Source: Rubellimicrobium roseum (GTDB lineage Bacteria; Pseudomonadota; Alphaproteobacteria; Rhodobacterales; Rhodobacteraceae). From it: DNA of 50,216 nt. The notes under the pieces were generated by a model. The model had not been told where the DNA came from. It saw only the letters and a program-made list of their open reading frames with translations, and did no database searches. Location of the stretch: assembly GCF_006152145.1 (NCBI RefSeq), contig NZ_VDFV01000026.1, forward strand, positions 1 through 50,216. The letters are read 5' to 3'. A program made the translations under genes and the position numbers. The stretch's first letter is position 1; the number at the start of each line of letters is the position of its first letter. Below, one piece after another: positions 1-6,817 of this stretch.

Positions 1-48
1 GCGCGCGCGTTGTTCCTCCAGTTGATCCATGCGGCGCTTCAAGCTCAT
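1..48 (-). CDS. Partial hypothetical protein, N-terminus only
   Basis: Only the first 16 codons lie in the window; they read MSLKRRMDQLEEQRAR and run off the left edge. The ATG overlaps the TGA stop of the upstream DUF5681 gene in an ATGA arrangement, and a purine-rich AGGAC tract precedes it, so the start is credible. The visible part is basic and helical. It continues the leftward accessory operon, and its function cannot be told from what is visible. Confidence 0.45.
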   Translation of the reverse strand, partial: MSLKRRMDQLEEQRAR

Positions 49-464
49 GCCCGTCCTCCTTCCAGGGCCGCGAGGCGGCGCTCCAGCTCCGTGGTCTCCA
101 GCGTGCGCCGGTAGGTGTCGATCAGCGCCATGACGTGCGCTCCTTCCGTTGGGGTGAGGTCGCCCCCCGCGACGGCGGCCAGCACCGCCCGGGCCGCCTG
201 CGCCGCGTCGGTGGCGCTCTGCATGGCTGGCAGGGCAAAGGTGACGGGGCTGTCCTTGCGGGGTGGCGCGAGGCGCTCCAGGCAGAGTCTGAGCGCGGTG
301 GTGTCACCTTCCAGCGCGCGCTCCACGGCCTTGCGGGTCAGCGCCTCCGCTTCACCGTCAAGGAGCGCCAGCACGGCCTGCGTGGCCCTGTGACGGCTGC
401 CCGGCGGTTTGCCGAGGTTGCCCGGCGCGAAGGTGCCATCGGGGTTGCGGGAAGCGGCTATAAT
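45..464 (-). CDS. DUF5681 domain-containing protein (accessory element)
   Basis: The frame encodes the DUF5681 pattern seen in phage and integrative-element proteins: NPDGTFAPGNLGKPPGSR followed by the helical segment LLDGEAEALTRKAVERAL and then LCLERLAPPRKD. The conserved N-terminal part lies upstream of the first usual start, a GTG at 374. Between the in-frame stop at 480-482 and that GTG there is no ATG, GTG or TTG. An ATT at 462-464, about 11 nt after an AGGGA tract, is the best-placed start if the gene is intact. Otherwise the true start is lost or a frameshift lies upstream. The biochemical role of DUF5681 is unknown. A local low-GC stretch with TATATA at 604-611 sits between this gene and the primase. 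Confidence 0.6.
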   Translation of the reverse strand: MIAASRNPDGTFAPGNLGKPPGSRHRATQAVLALLDGEAEALTRKAVERALEGDTTALRLCLERLAPPRKDSPVTFALPAMQSATDAAQAARAVLAAVAGGDLTPTEGAHVMALIDTYRRTLETTELERRLAALEGGRA

Positions 465-616
465 GCGCTGGCGAGTCCCTTAAGCGATATTATCTACGAT
501 GCCTTTAGCCGCGATGTCGACGTCCGCCCCTGTCTTGCCACCGCTGTATCTGCTCTTAGGGACGACCCTCCGAAGGCAGCGCAAGCGATACGGGATCCCG
601 TCAACATATATAAGCC

Positions 617-1810
617 TTAGACCCCCGCTCCCCTGCTCTCTGCCCCCTCCCCTTCCGCCGCCTCCGTGCGGCCGTGCAGCGGCGTGACGTTCACCATGAC
701 GGACTGCGGACGGCAGAGTTGATAAGTTCGTGCCCGGCGACCGGCCGAGTGGTTGGTTGCCACCCGCAACAGACCGCAGCTCAGGAGAGTGCTTCGTGCA
801 GCCGTGAAGCGCTCCCGCGACAGGGTGGTGTGCCCGGCTGCCCGCATGCCCTCGTGGTGGAGCGCGAAGGCGTAGCCCGGCCGGTGCCCGTGGACAGCGA
901 TGAGGCGGACGTAGAGCGCGACGGCATCGGACTCCCCCGACGTGCCGCCTGTCGCGGCGCCGATCAGGTCGAGCGCAAGTCGGTTGACCCGGAAGTCGCT
1001 GTGACGGCCGGCATACACCCGGCCCTCCAGCCGGCACCGCCAAGCCCACTCGGCCAAGTCCCGCACCTCTTCCTCCGATACCGCCTCGGGGTTCTCGCAC
1101 TCGCGGTCACGGATCAGGAGCAGCGCATCGAAGAGAGCGTCGGGGTCTGTCACCGCCTCCACCATGCCGATGGCTGCGTGCTTGAGGGCATCATGCCGCG
1201 CGCCTGCGGCGATAGGCCGGGACACGATCTGGGATGCGCTCTCGTCCCGCTTACTCGGCCGTCTGCCGGCGCACGGCGCCAAGGACCCTTCGAGCCGGAT
1301 GACGGGCAACTCGTCGAGGCCGAGCAGGCCCTGAGTCGCGACGTAGGCGCCCCCGTCCGGCCGGAGCGAGCCTGGCCCCATGACGTAAGCGTTGGCGCCA
1401 CGCTTGAGATCGACGGCCAACCCCTCGTCCCGCAGGTTGGGATAGATGGGTCGCCCGCCCTCCGGGGCGCGATAGTAGAGGTGCCGGCCGCGTGGGGTGC
1501 GGACGTGGATCGGAGACGCGCCGAAGCGCGTCTCCATGGCCGAGACCAGGGCCGGGTCGTCCGTGTCGCAGTCGACGACCACAAGGCCGATCAGGCGGAC
1601 GCCGTAGCAAGTCGAGCCCGTCCGGTGCATGGGGGCCAGCACCCGCCGGAGCGGCAGGCGGTCGACGCCTTGGAAGCTTACCAAGGGCGACTTGCCGTCC
1701 GCCCCCCGCCCGAGGGGTAGGAGGCTGAAGCCGGTGTGGTGGAGGCGCGCGATCTCGGCAGTCAGCGTGCCGAGGGCGCCCGCGCCGGTGTCGAGAGCCG
1801 GCCCGGTCAT
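617..1810 (-). CDS. Bifunctional DNA primase/polymerase (Prim-Pol, AEP superfamily)
   Basis: This 397-aa protein carries archaeo-eukaryotic primase hallmarks in order: an N-terminal GRGADGKSPLVSFQG segment, the metal-binding acidic motif VVVDCDTDD, the RGRHLYYR motif and the AVDLKRGANAYVMGPGS motif. Such proteins synthesise primers, and often extend them, for replication of plasmids, phages and phage satellites. The chosen ATG at 1808-1810 overlaps the stop of the HNH-like gene (ATGA); an earlier in-frame ATG at 1861 would lie deep inside that gene. The C-terminal half shows a DALFDALLLIRDRECENP segment like the helical tail of satellite primases, and no Walker A helicase motif is evident. 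Its neighbours (AlpA, HNH-like, DUF5681) indicate a mobile element. Confidence 0.85.
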   Translation of the reverse strand: MTGPALDTGAGALGTLTAEIARLHHTGFSLLPLGRGADGKSPLVSFQGVDRLPLRRVLAPMHRTGSTCYGVRLIGLVVVDCDTDDPALVSAMETRFGASPIHVRTPRGRHLYYRAPEGGRPIYPNLRDEGLAVDLKRGANAYVMGPGSLRPDGGAYVATQGLLGLDELPVIRLEGSLAPCAGRRPSKRDESASQIVSRPIAAGARHDALKHAAIGMVEAVTDPDALFDALLLIRDRECENPEAVSEEEVRDLAEWAWRCRLEGRVYAGRHSDFRVNRLALDLIGAATGGTSGESDAVALYVRLIAVHGHRPGYAFALHHEGMRAAGHTTLSRERFTAARSTLLSCGLLRVATNHSAGRRARTYQLCRPQSVMVNVTPLHGRTEAAEGEGAESRGAGV

Positions 1811-2094
1811 GCCTTCACCTTGCGGGCGTGCAGCTGCCTGTGGTGCGTGCGGCAGAGCCAACGCACATTGAGAGGCTGGTCATGCTGATCGTGGTGCGCT
1901 TCGCTTTTTGGGTCGCCGCACACCTCACAGGGCTGCTGCTGGACAAGGCCGCGCTTCAGACCGGAGCGGAGGGACGCGTGCGCCCAGACCTTGAGCGGGT
2001 TGCGCTCGCGCCAAGCGGCCTGACGGCGGTAGACGGTGGAGGGCGTGCGTGAGCGGCGGACGGGCGGAGTGTCGTTGTCCTGAGAGGCGGTCAC
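1807..2094 (-). CDS. Small HNH-like zinc-binding protein
   Basis: The 95-aa protein is basic and has one zinc knuckle CEVCG followed by HHDQHDQPLNVRWLC and THHRQLH. This is the C-x2-C ... H ... C-x2-H-H arrangement of small HNH nucleases found in phages of alphaproteobacteria. The GTG start at 2092-2094 overlaps the TGA of the upstream 58-aa gene, and its own stop overlaps the primase start, so it is translationally coupled on both sides. Cleavage activity is inferred from the family. It could equally be a non-catalytic DNA-binding zinc finger. Confidence 0.7.
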   Translation of the reverse strand: MTASQDNDTPPVRRSRTPSTVYRRQAAWRERNPLKVWAHASLRSGLKRGLVQQQPCEVCGDPKSEAHHDQHDQPLNVRWLCRTHHRQLHARKVKA

Positions 2095-2267
2095 TGGCGG
2101 GCCTCCCGATAAGCGAGCGAAGCGATCAGGTGGGCGGTGACGCCGCTGAGACCATAGCGATGGCGCAAGCGAGCGACACGAAGCTGCGTAGGAGCGGCGG
2201 CCCGACGTTCATCGCCGCGATCTAGCTGCGATGCTTCATATGGAATGCTCGGATAGGGACGAGTCAT
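2091..2267 (-). CDS. 58-aa hypothetical protein of the accessory operon
   Basis: This short frame runs from an ATG at 2265-2267 to a TGA at 2091-2093. A GGAG Shine-Dalgarno sits 6 nt before the ATG, and the stop forms a GTGA overlap with the HNH-like gene. The product is basic and ends with a helical segment, LRVARLRHRYGLSGVTAHL, followed by IASLAYREARQ. It is too short for many gene callers. The Shine-Dalgarno lies in the 3' arm of an inverted repeat (2274-2292), so its translation may be controlled by folding. No known domain is recognised. Confidence 0.6.
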   Translation of the reverse strand: MTRPYPSIPYEASQLDRGDERRAAAPTQLRVARLRHRYGLSGVTAHLIASLAYREARQ

Positions 2268-2273
2268 TTCGTT

Positions 2274-2292
2274 CTCCGGTTTGACGCCGGAG
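2274..2292 (-). promoter_or_regulatory. Hairpin enclosing the ribosome binding site of the 58-aa gene
   Basis: On the minus strand CTCCGG and CCGGAG form a 6-bp perfect stem around a 7-nt loop. The second arm supplies the GGAG used as Shine-Dalgarno for the ATG at 2267. Sequestration of the site is an inference from the sequence. Confidence 0.35.
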
Positions 2293-2334
2293 GCGGTCGA
2301 GCCTAAACAGGCGATGATCTATAAGCGCCTGGAG

Positions 2335-2352
2335 ACCCCGCCTCGGCGGGGT
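2335..2352 (-). terminator. Hairpin just after alpA, possible terminator
   Basis: ACCCCGCC and GGCGGGGT form a perfect 8-bp stem with a 2-nt loop, starting 6 nt after the alpA stop codon. A short T run follows only on the plus strand. It may therefore end transcripts poorly on the alpA strand, or may serve as an RNA 3' end. Confidence 0.4.
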
Positions 2353-2357
2353 TTCCA

Positions 2358-2546
2358 CTAGTCGCTATTGCTCTGGCGCGAGTTGAGCCAGTCGGAGAGG
2401 TCACTCTCCTTCCAGCCAACGGCACGGGTGCCCAAACGCACTGCGCGCGGGAAGCGGGCTGACGCCATAAGTGCGTAGATGGTGCTGCGGCCCAGCCCCG
2501 TACGAGCTAGGACTTCGGGGAGGCGAGCGATCCGTTCAGACGTCAC
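2358..2546 (-). CDS. AlpA-family transcriptional regulator
   Basis: This small MerR-like winged-helix protein of about 62 aa has the AlpA layout: LPEVLARTGLGRSTIYAL as the recognition helix region, then FPRAVRLGTRAVGW and ESDLSDWL. AlpA proteins act as excisionase-like or early activators in prophages and phage satellites. The GTG at 2544-2546 is chosen because AAGGAG lies 7 nt upstream and the codon overlaps the TGA of the preceding small ORF. A TTG two codons earlier (2552) has almost no spacer to the same Shine-Dalgarno. Its position at the head of a primase-containing operon fits control of the element. Confidence 0.85.
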   Translation of the reverse strand: MTSERIARLPEVLARTGLGRSTIYALMASARFPRAVRLGTRAVGWKESDLSDWLNSRQSNSD

Positions 2547-2728
2547 TTCCAAACTCCTTCGGCGGAAGCGCGACGGTGCTGCACTAAAGCGTCATCGCGT
2601 TTCTTGACTACCCCGTCGCAGAATTGCTCCAGGGCCTTGAAGGTTGGGGGTGAGGGTGAGCGGGAAGGGCTAAGAATGGACTCCACAACGGCGTGGATCG
2701 CTCGCCTACCTGCTGCCGAAAGAAGCAC
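2543..2728 (-). CDS. 61-aa hypothetical protein upstream of alpA
   Basis: The frame begins at a GTG (2726-2728), and an in-frame stop lies shortly upstream at 2744-2746. It ends in a TGA that forms a GTGA overlap with the AlpA start, which is the main support for it being a real coupled gene. The product is basic, with a Ser/Pro-rich middle and a helical C-terminal half (FKALEQFCDGVVKKRDDAL). No domain is recognised. Confidence 0.4.
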   Translation of the reverse strand: MLLSAAGRRAIHAVVESILSPSRSPSPPTFKALEQFCDGVVKKRDDALVQHRRASAEGVWK

Positions 2729-2829
2729 GGACTTCCTTGGTCGTCAGCAATCTATTGCGGATCTAGGCAGATGACCAGTGTGGCAACTCCAGAAAGCTGT
2801 GGATGACCAATTGTGAGTCACCAGACTAC

Positions 2830-3039
2830 TTACGTCATGCTGAGGTCCGTTGGGCGGCGTTGGGGACGATGTCCATCGTCTTGGGGCTGCGTCGGAGACA
2901 CGTACTTCGGAGCTGAATGCGAAACTTTGTCACATACCTCTTCAAGCAGGCGATAGAGTGAGCATACCGCCTCGTCGGCCAACTTGTTGGTACAATTGCT
3001 GTACGCATCGATAAGGTATTTCTTAACATGCGGATGTAT
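2830..3039 (-). pseudogene. Possible gene remnant at the element/chromosome boundary
   Basis: A minus-strand frame open from just after the TAG at 3040-3042 to the TAA at 2830-2832 has protein-like composition, including KKYLIDAYSNCTNKLADEA and SLYRLLEEVCDKVSH. It has no ATG, GTG or well-placed TTG near its beginning and is preceded by stops in all frames. It is best read as the tail of a 5'-truncated gene left at the junction. GC is clearly lower than in the flanking core genes. The family is not recognised and the reading is tentative. Confidence 0.25.
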
Positions 3040-3147
3040 CTAGTTTTTTTATTCCCGTTACCCGCTCCAGTCCTCCCAAAGATCTGTCACGCGCTCGGGA
3101 ACTCCGTGCTAGTGTCGGCTTGCCGCAAGGTAAGGGAGGAAAAAATC

Positions 3148-3387
3148 ATGAGAACGATGCTGCTTTCGCTGGTGGCCGTCACGGCGCTGGCCGCGCCGGC
3201 CTGGGCGAACCAGTGCCCCATGCTGATGGGCCAGGTCGAGGAGCGGATGTCGGCCTCGACTGCGGACGAGGCGACCAAGGCGCAGGCCGCGACGCTGCTA
3301 GAGGAAGGCCGCGCCGCGCATGATGCGGGCGACCACGCGACCTCGGAGGCGAAGCTGAACGAGGCGCTGGCCCTTCTGGCGCAGTGA
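3148..3387 (+). CDS. Small secreted protein with signal peptide
   Basis: The 79-aa product starts with a clear Sec signal peptide (MRTMLLSLVAVTALAAPAWA, cleavage expected after AWA). The mature part is about 59 aa, mostly helical and rich in Ala, Glu and Lys, with a single Cys near its N-terminus. GGGAGG lies 9 nt before the ATG, which supports this start over longer frames. It stands alone with its own terminator, facing away from the accessory region. The periplasmic function is unknown. Confidence 0.75.
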   Translation: MRTMLLSLVAVTALAAPAWANQCPMLMGQVEERMSASTADEATKAQAATLLEEGRAAHDAGDHATSEAKLNEALALLAQ

Positions 3388-3394
3388 CGGCGGA

Positions 3395-3429
3395 GGGCGG
3401 CCTCCGTTCCTGGGATCGGCCGCCCTTTT
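3395..3429 (+). terminator. Rho-independent terminator after the secreted-protein gene
   Basis: GGGCGGCC (3395-3402) pairs with GGCCGCCC (3418-3425), an 8-bp perfect stem, and is followed at once by TTTTCC. It ends the single-gene transcript of the secreted protein. Confidence 0.7.
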
Positions 3430-3483
3430 CCTTCGGGCGCGCGCGGCTTAGGCAGGCGCGGCATCGAACCGAAGGAGAGAACC

Positions 3484-3828
3484 ATGTCCGACATCCGCCG
3501 CATCGGCCCCGGCCCGCGCATGAGCGAGGCCGTCGTCCATAACGGGGTCGTCCACCTCGCCGGGCAGATCGCCAAGGGCGCGACCGTCACCGAGCAGACG
3601 CAAGGCGTGCTGGCCGAGATCGACCGGATTCTGGCCGAGGCGGGCACGAGCAAGGCGCGCATCCTGACGACGCAGATCTGGCTCGCGGATATCGCGACCT
3701 TCGGCGAGATGAACGCCGTCTGGGACCAGTGGGTGGACCGCGAGAACCCGCCCGCGCGCTGGACGGGCGAGGCGAAGCTCGCGACGCCGGAGTATCTGGT
3801 CGAGATTATTGTCACGGCAGCAGTGTAA
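3484..3828 (+). CDS. RidA/YjgF family protein (reactive enamine/imine deaminase)
   Basis: The 114-aa protein has normal RidA length and order: MSEAVVHNGVVHLAGQIA at the N-terminus, a central TQGVLAEIDRILAEAG helix and a C-terminal PPARW ... EYLVEIIVTAAV. The Arg in PPAR and the Glu in the last strand match the family's active-site positions. RidA hydrolyses reactive 2-aminoacrylate-type imines formed by PLP enzymes, acting as a cytosolic trimer. A GAAGGAGAGA Shine-Dalgarno precedes the ATG. It is probably monocistronic. Confidence 0.9.
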   Translation: MSDIRRIGPGPRMSEAVVHNGVVHLAGQIAKGATVTEQTQGVLAEIDRILAEAGTSKARILTTQIWLADIATFGEMNAVWDQWVDRENPPARWTGEAKLATPEYLVEIIVTAAV

Positions 3829-4295
3829 AAGACGGAGGGTTTCCGCCGCGTCTGGGGGCACGCGGCGGACGTTCTCCGGGGCTGCCGGCGGGACGCCACT
3901 CCGGGCCGGCAGGGGGCGCGTGCTCGACGCGCGGCGGCTGGGTCTTTGCGGGCGGTGTACCGCCCTCCCAGCGGGTCCGGGCCGCGGACCCTCAAAGAGC
4001 TCTTGCCCGGCGGCCTCGGCCGGGTCGCAGACGGTCGGGCGGGAGCGGGACCAAGGCGGCCGGCCGTCGAAGCCACCTTGGGGCGGGCGCGCCGCAGTGT
4101 CCGTGGCCCCCCCCCGACGCAGGCCCCTTTCCTGTCATCGTGACGGGCGGGCCGGAGGGGAGCGGCCGAGGAGGCGGGCTCCGGGTCTCTCACGGGGAGC
4201 GTCGCAGGGAGAGATTAACGAAAGGTTGGGGCACCGAACGGTCCTCCCCCGATTCGCGCAACACCTTGGCCAGACCGGGAGGCTTCCATGACCTG
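3829..4295. other. 467-bp gene-free interval rich in hairpins
   Basis: No frame in this interval between the convergent RidA and NUDIX genes looks coding. It contains a series of perfect inverted repeats: GCCGGC at 3884 and 3905, GCGCGT/ACGCGC at 3916-3932, GGGCGG/CCGCCC at 3950-3965, GGGTCC/GGACCC at 3973-3991, AAGAGCTCTT at 3995-4004, CCCGGC/GCCGGG at 4006-4024 and CCAAGG/CCTTGG at 4051-4081. A run of nine C lies at 4107-4115 and a TTAACGA at 4215. It does not show the conserved cores of RNase P RNA, tmRNA or SRP RNA. It may be an unrecognised structured RNA or a decayed repeat region. Confidence 0.35.
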
Positions 4296-4772
4296 CTACG
4301 GAGCAGAGGACGGCGGCCAGATCCTGAGATGATCGCTGGGCCGGGCGAGAGCGAACTCCCGCTCGACGTGCCGGAGAACGCGACGCTGACCAGAGAACGG
4401 CACCAGTGCGGCCGCGTCCTCGAAGCCAAGCCAGCGAAACTCACTGTGCTCATGGTTGAGCACGACTGGGCCGTCGGGGGCCACGATGGCGACGAAGACG
4501 GGCAGCAGGCTGATCGAGTCGCGGGCGGGTTCGTAGAACTGCTCGCAGATGTCGGCGGAGTGGAGCGTCAGGGGCGTCAGGCCGGTCTCCTCGCGGATCT
4601 CGCGCAGGGCGGCCTGCCACGCGGTCTCGCCGGACTCGATCGCGCCCGCGACCTGGCACCATTCGCCCCGGAGCGAACCGGTGCGCCGGAGGAGCAGGAC
4701 CTGCCAGATCCCCGCCCCTTCGCGGATCACGATGACGGACACGGCGAAGCAGCGGACGGGAATGTCGGGCAT
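4296..4772 (-). CDS. NUDIX hydrolase
   Basis: The 158-aa protein has a complete Nudix box at about residues 43-65: G-AIESG-E-TAWQAAL-RE-I-R-EE-T-G-L, matching GX5EX7REUXEEXGU. Nudix enzymes cleave nucleoside diphosphates linked to another moiety using Mg2+ bound by the box glutamates. The substrate cannot be told from the sequence. The ATG at 4770-4772 is used because the upstream open frame is a shadow of pgi. It is the last gene of the zwf-pgl-GFA-pgi series, 44 bp after pgi. Confidence 0.85.
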   Translation of the reverse strand: MPDIPVRCFAVSVIVIREGAGIWQVLLLRRTGSLRGEWCQVAGAIESGETAWQAALREIREETGLTPLTLHSADICEQFYEPARDSISLLPVFVAIVAPDGPVVLNHEHSEFRWLGFEDAAALVPFSGQRRVLRHVEREFALARPSDHLRIWPPSSAP

Positions 4773-4816
4773 GGCAGGTCCCTTGGAGACCGGGGCGATG
4801 GGTTGGACGCGTCGAC

Positions 4817-6421
4817 CTAGGCCCCGTTCGCCCGCAGGAACTCGACCAGCCCGGCGGTGGAGGCGTCCTTGCCGCTGGTCCCCTGTTCGCCCGTGACCAT
4901 CGGGGCGAGGGTGTTCGCCAGTTCCTTGCCCAGCTCCACGCCCCACTGGTCGTAGCTGTTGATGCCGAGGACGGCGCCCTCGACGAAGACGCGGTGCTCG
5001 TAGAGGGCGACGATCTGGCCCAGCGTGAAGGGGTCGAGGCGCGGATAGGCCAGCGTCGTGGAGGGGCGGTTGCCGGGGAAGACGCGGTGCGACGCCTGTC
5101 GTTCGAGTTCGTCGCCCGAAAGGCCCTTGGCGGCCATCAGGGCGCGGGCCTCGTCCATGGTGCGGCCGCGCATCAGGGCCTCGGACTGCGCGAGTCCGTT
5201 GGCGATCAGGAGCTGGTGCTGGTGGTGGAGGTCGTCCTCGGAGCCTCGGGCGGCGACCAGGAACTCGCAGGGGATGACGCGGGTGCCCTGGTGGATGAGC
5301 TGGTAGAAGGCGTGCTGGCCGTTGGTGCCGGGCTCGCCCCAGACGACGGAGCCGGAATGGACCGCGAGCGGCGCGCCGTCCATGCTGACGCGCTTGCCGT
5401 TCGACTCCATCTCGAGCTGCTGGAGGTAGGCCGGGAGCCGCATCAGGCGGTTGTCGTAAGGGAGCACGGCGCGGGTCGCGTGGTCGCAGACCTGATTGTG
5501 CCAGATCCCCACCAGCGCGAGGAGCGCGGGCATGTTCTCGTGCCACTCCGCGCTGCGGAAGTGGAGGTCCATCGCCTGCCCGCCGCGCAGGAAGGCGCGG
5601 AACGCCTCGGGCCCGATGGCGATCATGAGCGACAGGCCGATGGGCCCCCACATGGAGTAGCGCCCGCCCACCCAGTCCTCGAAGCCGAAGACGCGCGACG
5701 GGTCGATGCCGAAGGCGCCGGTCTTGGCGAGGTCGGTGGAGAGCGCGGCAAACTGGCGTGCGGCGTCGGGGACCGACTGGGACATCCAGGCCTTGGCCGT
5801 GCGGGCGTTGGCCATCGTCTCCTGCGTGGTGAAGGTCTTGGAGGCGACGATCACCAGCGTCGTGGCCGGGTCGCAGGCGCGCAGGACGTCCGCGATGTCG
5901 GCGGGGTCCACGTTGGAGACGAAGTGGGTGCGCGGGCCGTCGTGGTAAGGCGCGAGCGCGATGGCCCCCATCTTGGGGCCGAGGTCGCTGCCGCCGATGC
6001 CGATGTTGATGACGTCGGTGTAGCGGCCGCCCTGCCCCGCCTCCTGCCCCTCGCGGATCGCGGTGGCGAAGGCCTCCATGCGCTGGAGCGTGTCGAGGAC
6101 GCCCGGCATGACGTCCTGCCCGTCCACGATCACCGGGCCGCCGTCGAGGTTCCGGAGCGCCGTGTGCAGGACGGCGCGGCCTTCGGTCTCGTTGATCCTG
6201 GCGCCCGCGAACATGGCGTCGCGCTTGGCGGCCACCCCGGCCGCGTCGAGGAGGCCCGTGAGGTGGCGCAGGCCGTCCCGGTCGATGTTGGTCTTGGAGT
6301 AGTCGAGGAGCAGGTCGCCCACGCGGACCGAGAAGGATTCGGCCCGGCCGGGGTCGTCGAACAGCGACAGGATGGGGCGGTCCTTGACCGTCTGATGGTG
6401 GCGCTTCAGGTCGTCCCACAT
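4817..6421 (-). CDS. pgi: Glucose-6-phosphate isomerase
   Basis: The 534-aa protein interconverts glucose-6-phosphate and fructose-6-phosphate in the cytosol. Family signatures are clear: [14 protein letters not shown] near the N-terminus, the phosphosugar-binding [11 protein letters not shown] and [24 protein letters not shown] in the middle, and [14 protein letters not shown] near the C-terminus. The length is typical of the long bacterial form. It starts 7 bp after the GFA gene within the zwf operon, so it should be co-expressed with the oxidative pentose phosphate and Entner-Doudoroff entry enzymes. Confidence 0.97.
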   Translation of the reverse strand: MWDDLKRHHQTVKDRPILSLFDDPGRAESFSVRVGDLLLDYSKTNIDRDGLRHLTGLLDAAGVAAKRDAMFAGARINETEGRAVLHTALRNLDGGPVIVDGQDVMPGVLDTLQRMEAFATAIREGQEAGQGGRYTDVINIGIGGSDLGPKMGAIALAPYHDGPRTHFVSNVDPADIADVLRACDPATTLVIVASKTFTTQETMANARTAKAWMSQSVPDAARQFAALSTDLAKTGAFGIDPSRVFGFEDWVGGRYSMWGPIGLSLMIAIGPEAFRAFLRGGQAMDLHFRSAEWHENMPALLALVGIWHNQVCDHATRAVLPYDNRLMRLPAYLQQLEMESNGKRVSMDGAPLAVHSGSVVWGEPGTNGQHAFYQLIHQGTRVIPCEFLVAARGSEDDLHHQHQLLIANGLAQSEALMRGRTMDEARALMAAKGLSGDELERQASHRVFPGNRPSTTLAYPRLDPFTLGQIVALYEHRVFVEGAVLGINSYDQWGVELGKELANTLAPMVTGEQGTSGKDASTAGLVEFLRANGA

Positions 6422-6428
6422 CGTCTCG

Positions 6429-6812
6429 TCACTCCCTTGGCAGGTGGTCGGCCAGCGCGACCCAGGTCACGCGCTCGTCCCAGTGGCTGTGGTATTGCGG
6501 CTCGAACCCGGCGGGGTCGTCGAGGCTCGCGGCGTAGAGGTCCACGTCGTCGGGGCGCCGGTCCGTCTGGTAGGACAGGGGCGAGCCGCAGCGCGGGCAG
6601 AAGCCGCGCCGGACGCCCGGCGAGGATTCGTGGAGGCGCGGCGTGCCCGTCCAGCGCAGGTCCCCGCGCGCCACCGTGAACCAGGTGGTGAAGGGCGAGG
6701 AGGTGGCGCGGCGGCAGCTTTCGCAGTGGCAGTGGTTGCGCGAGCGCATAGGCCCCGCGACCGCGAAGCGGATGTCGCCGCAAAGGCAGCGGCCGGTGAT
6801 CTCCGCGGCCAT
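6429..6812 (-). CDS. GFA family zinc protein (CENP-V/GFA fold)
   Basis: The 127-aa protein has the GFA zinc-binding cysteines in order: [20 protein letters not shown] and [11 protein letters not shown]. The family is named after glutathione-dependent formaldehyde-activating enzyme, but most members have no proven reaction. It is placed 5 bp after pgl and 7 bp before pgi, with no room for separate promoters, so it belongs to the sugar operon. Why a GFA protein sits between two sugar phosphate enzymes is not explained by known pathways. The ATG at 6810-6812 gives the usual family N-terminus. Confidence 0.88.
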   Translation of the reverse strand: MAAEITGRCLCGDIRFAVAGPMRSRNHCHCESCRRATSSPFTTWFTVARGDLRWTGTPRLHESSPGVRRGFCPRCGSPLSYQTDRRPDDVDLYAASLDDPAGFEPQYHSHWDERVTWVALADHLPRE

Positions 6813-6817
6813 CGCGG

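Noticed and set aside
480-1100. 206-codon minus-strand frame overlapping the primase
   Set aside because: Gly/Arg-rich shadow of the primase gene; the only unshadowed part is the intergenic stretch 480-616.
2835-3029. 64-codon ATG-started frame MLRNTLSM... at the island boundary
   Set aside because: Its composition is less protein-like than the overlapping frame, and it has no Shine-Dalgarno.
3087-4193. 368-codon minus-strand frame across the secreted protein, RidA and the hairpin interval
   Set aside because: Overlaps two supported plus-strand genes and has low-complexity Arg/Pro/Ser composition.
3829-4295. RNase P RNA, tmRNA or SRP RNA in the hairpin-rich interval
   Set aside because: The conserved cores (such as GAGGAAAGTCC for RNase P) and a tag-peptide frame were not found on either strand.
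4296-6419. 707-codon frame joining an Arg/Pro-rich stretch to the NUDIX protein
   Set aside because: The first three quarters is a shadow of pgi in another frame. Only the part from ATG 4772 is a real gene.
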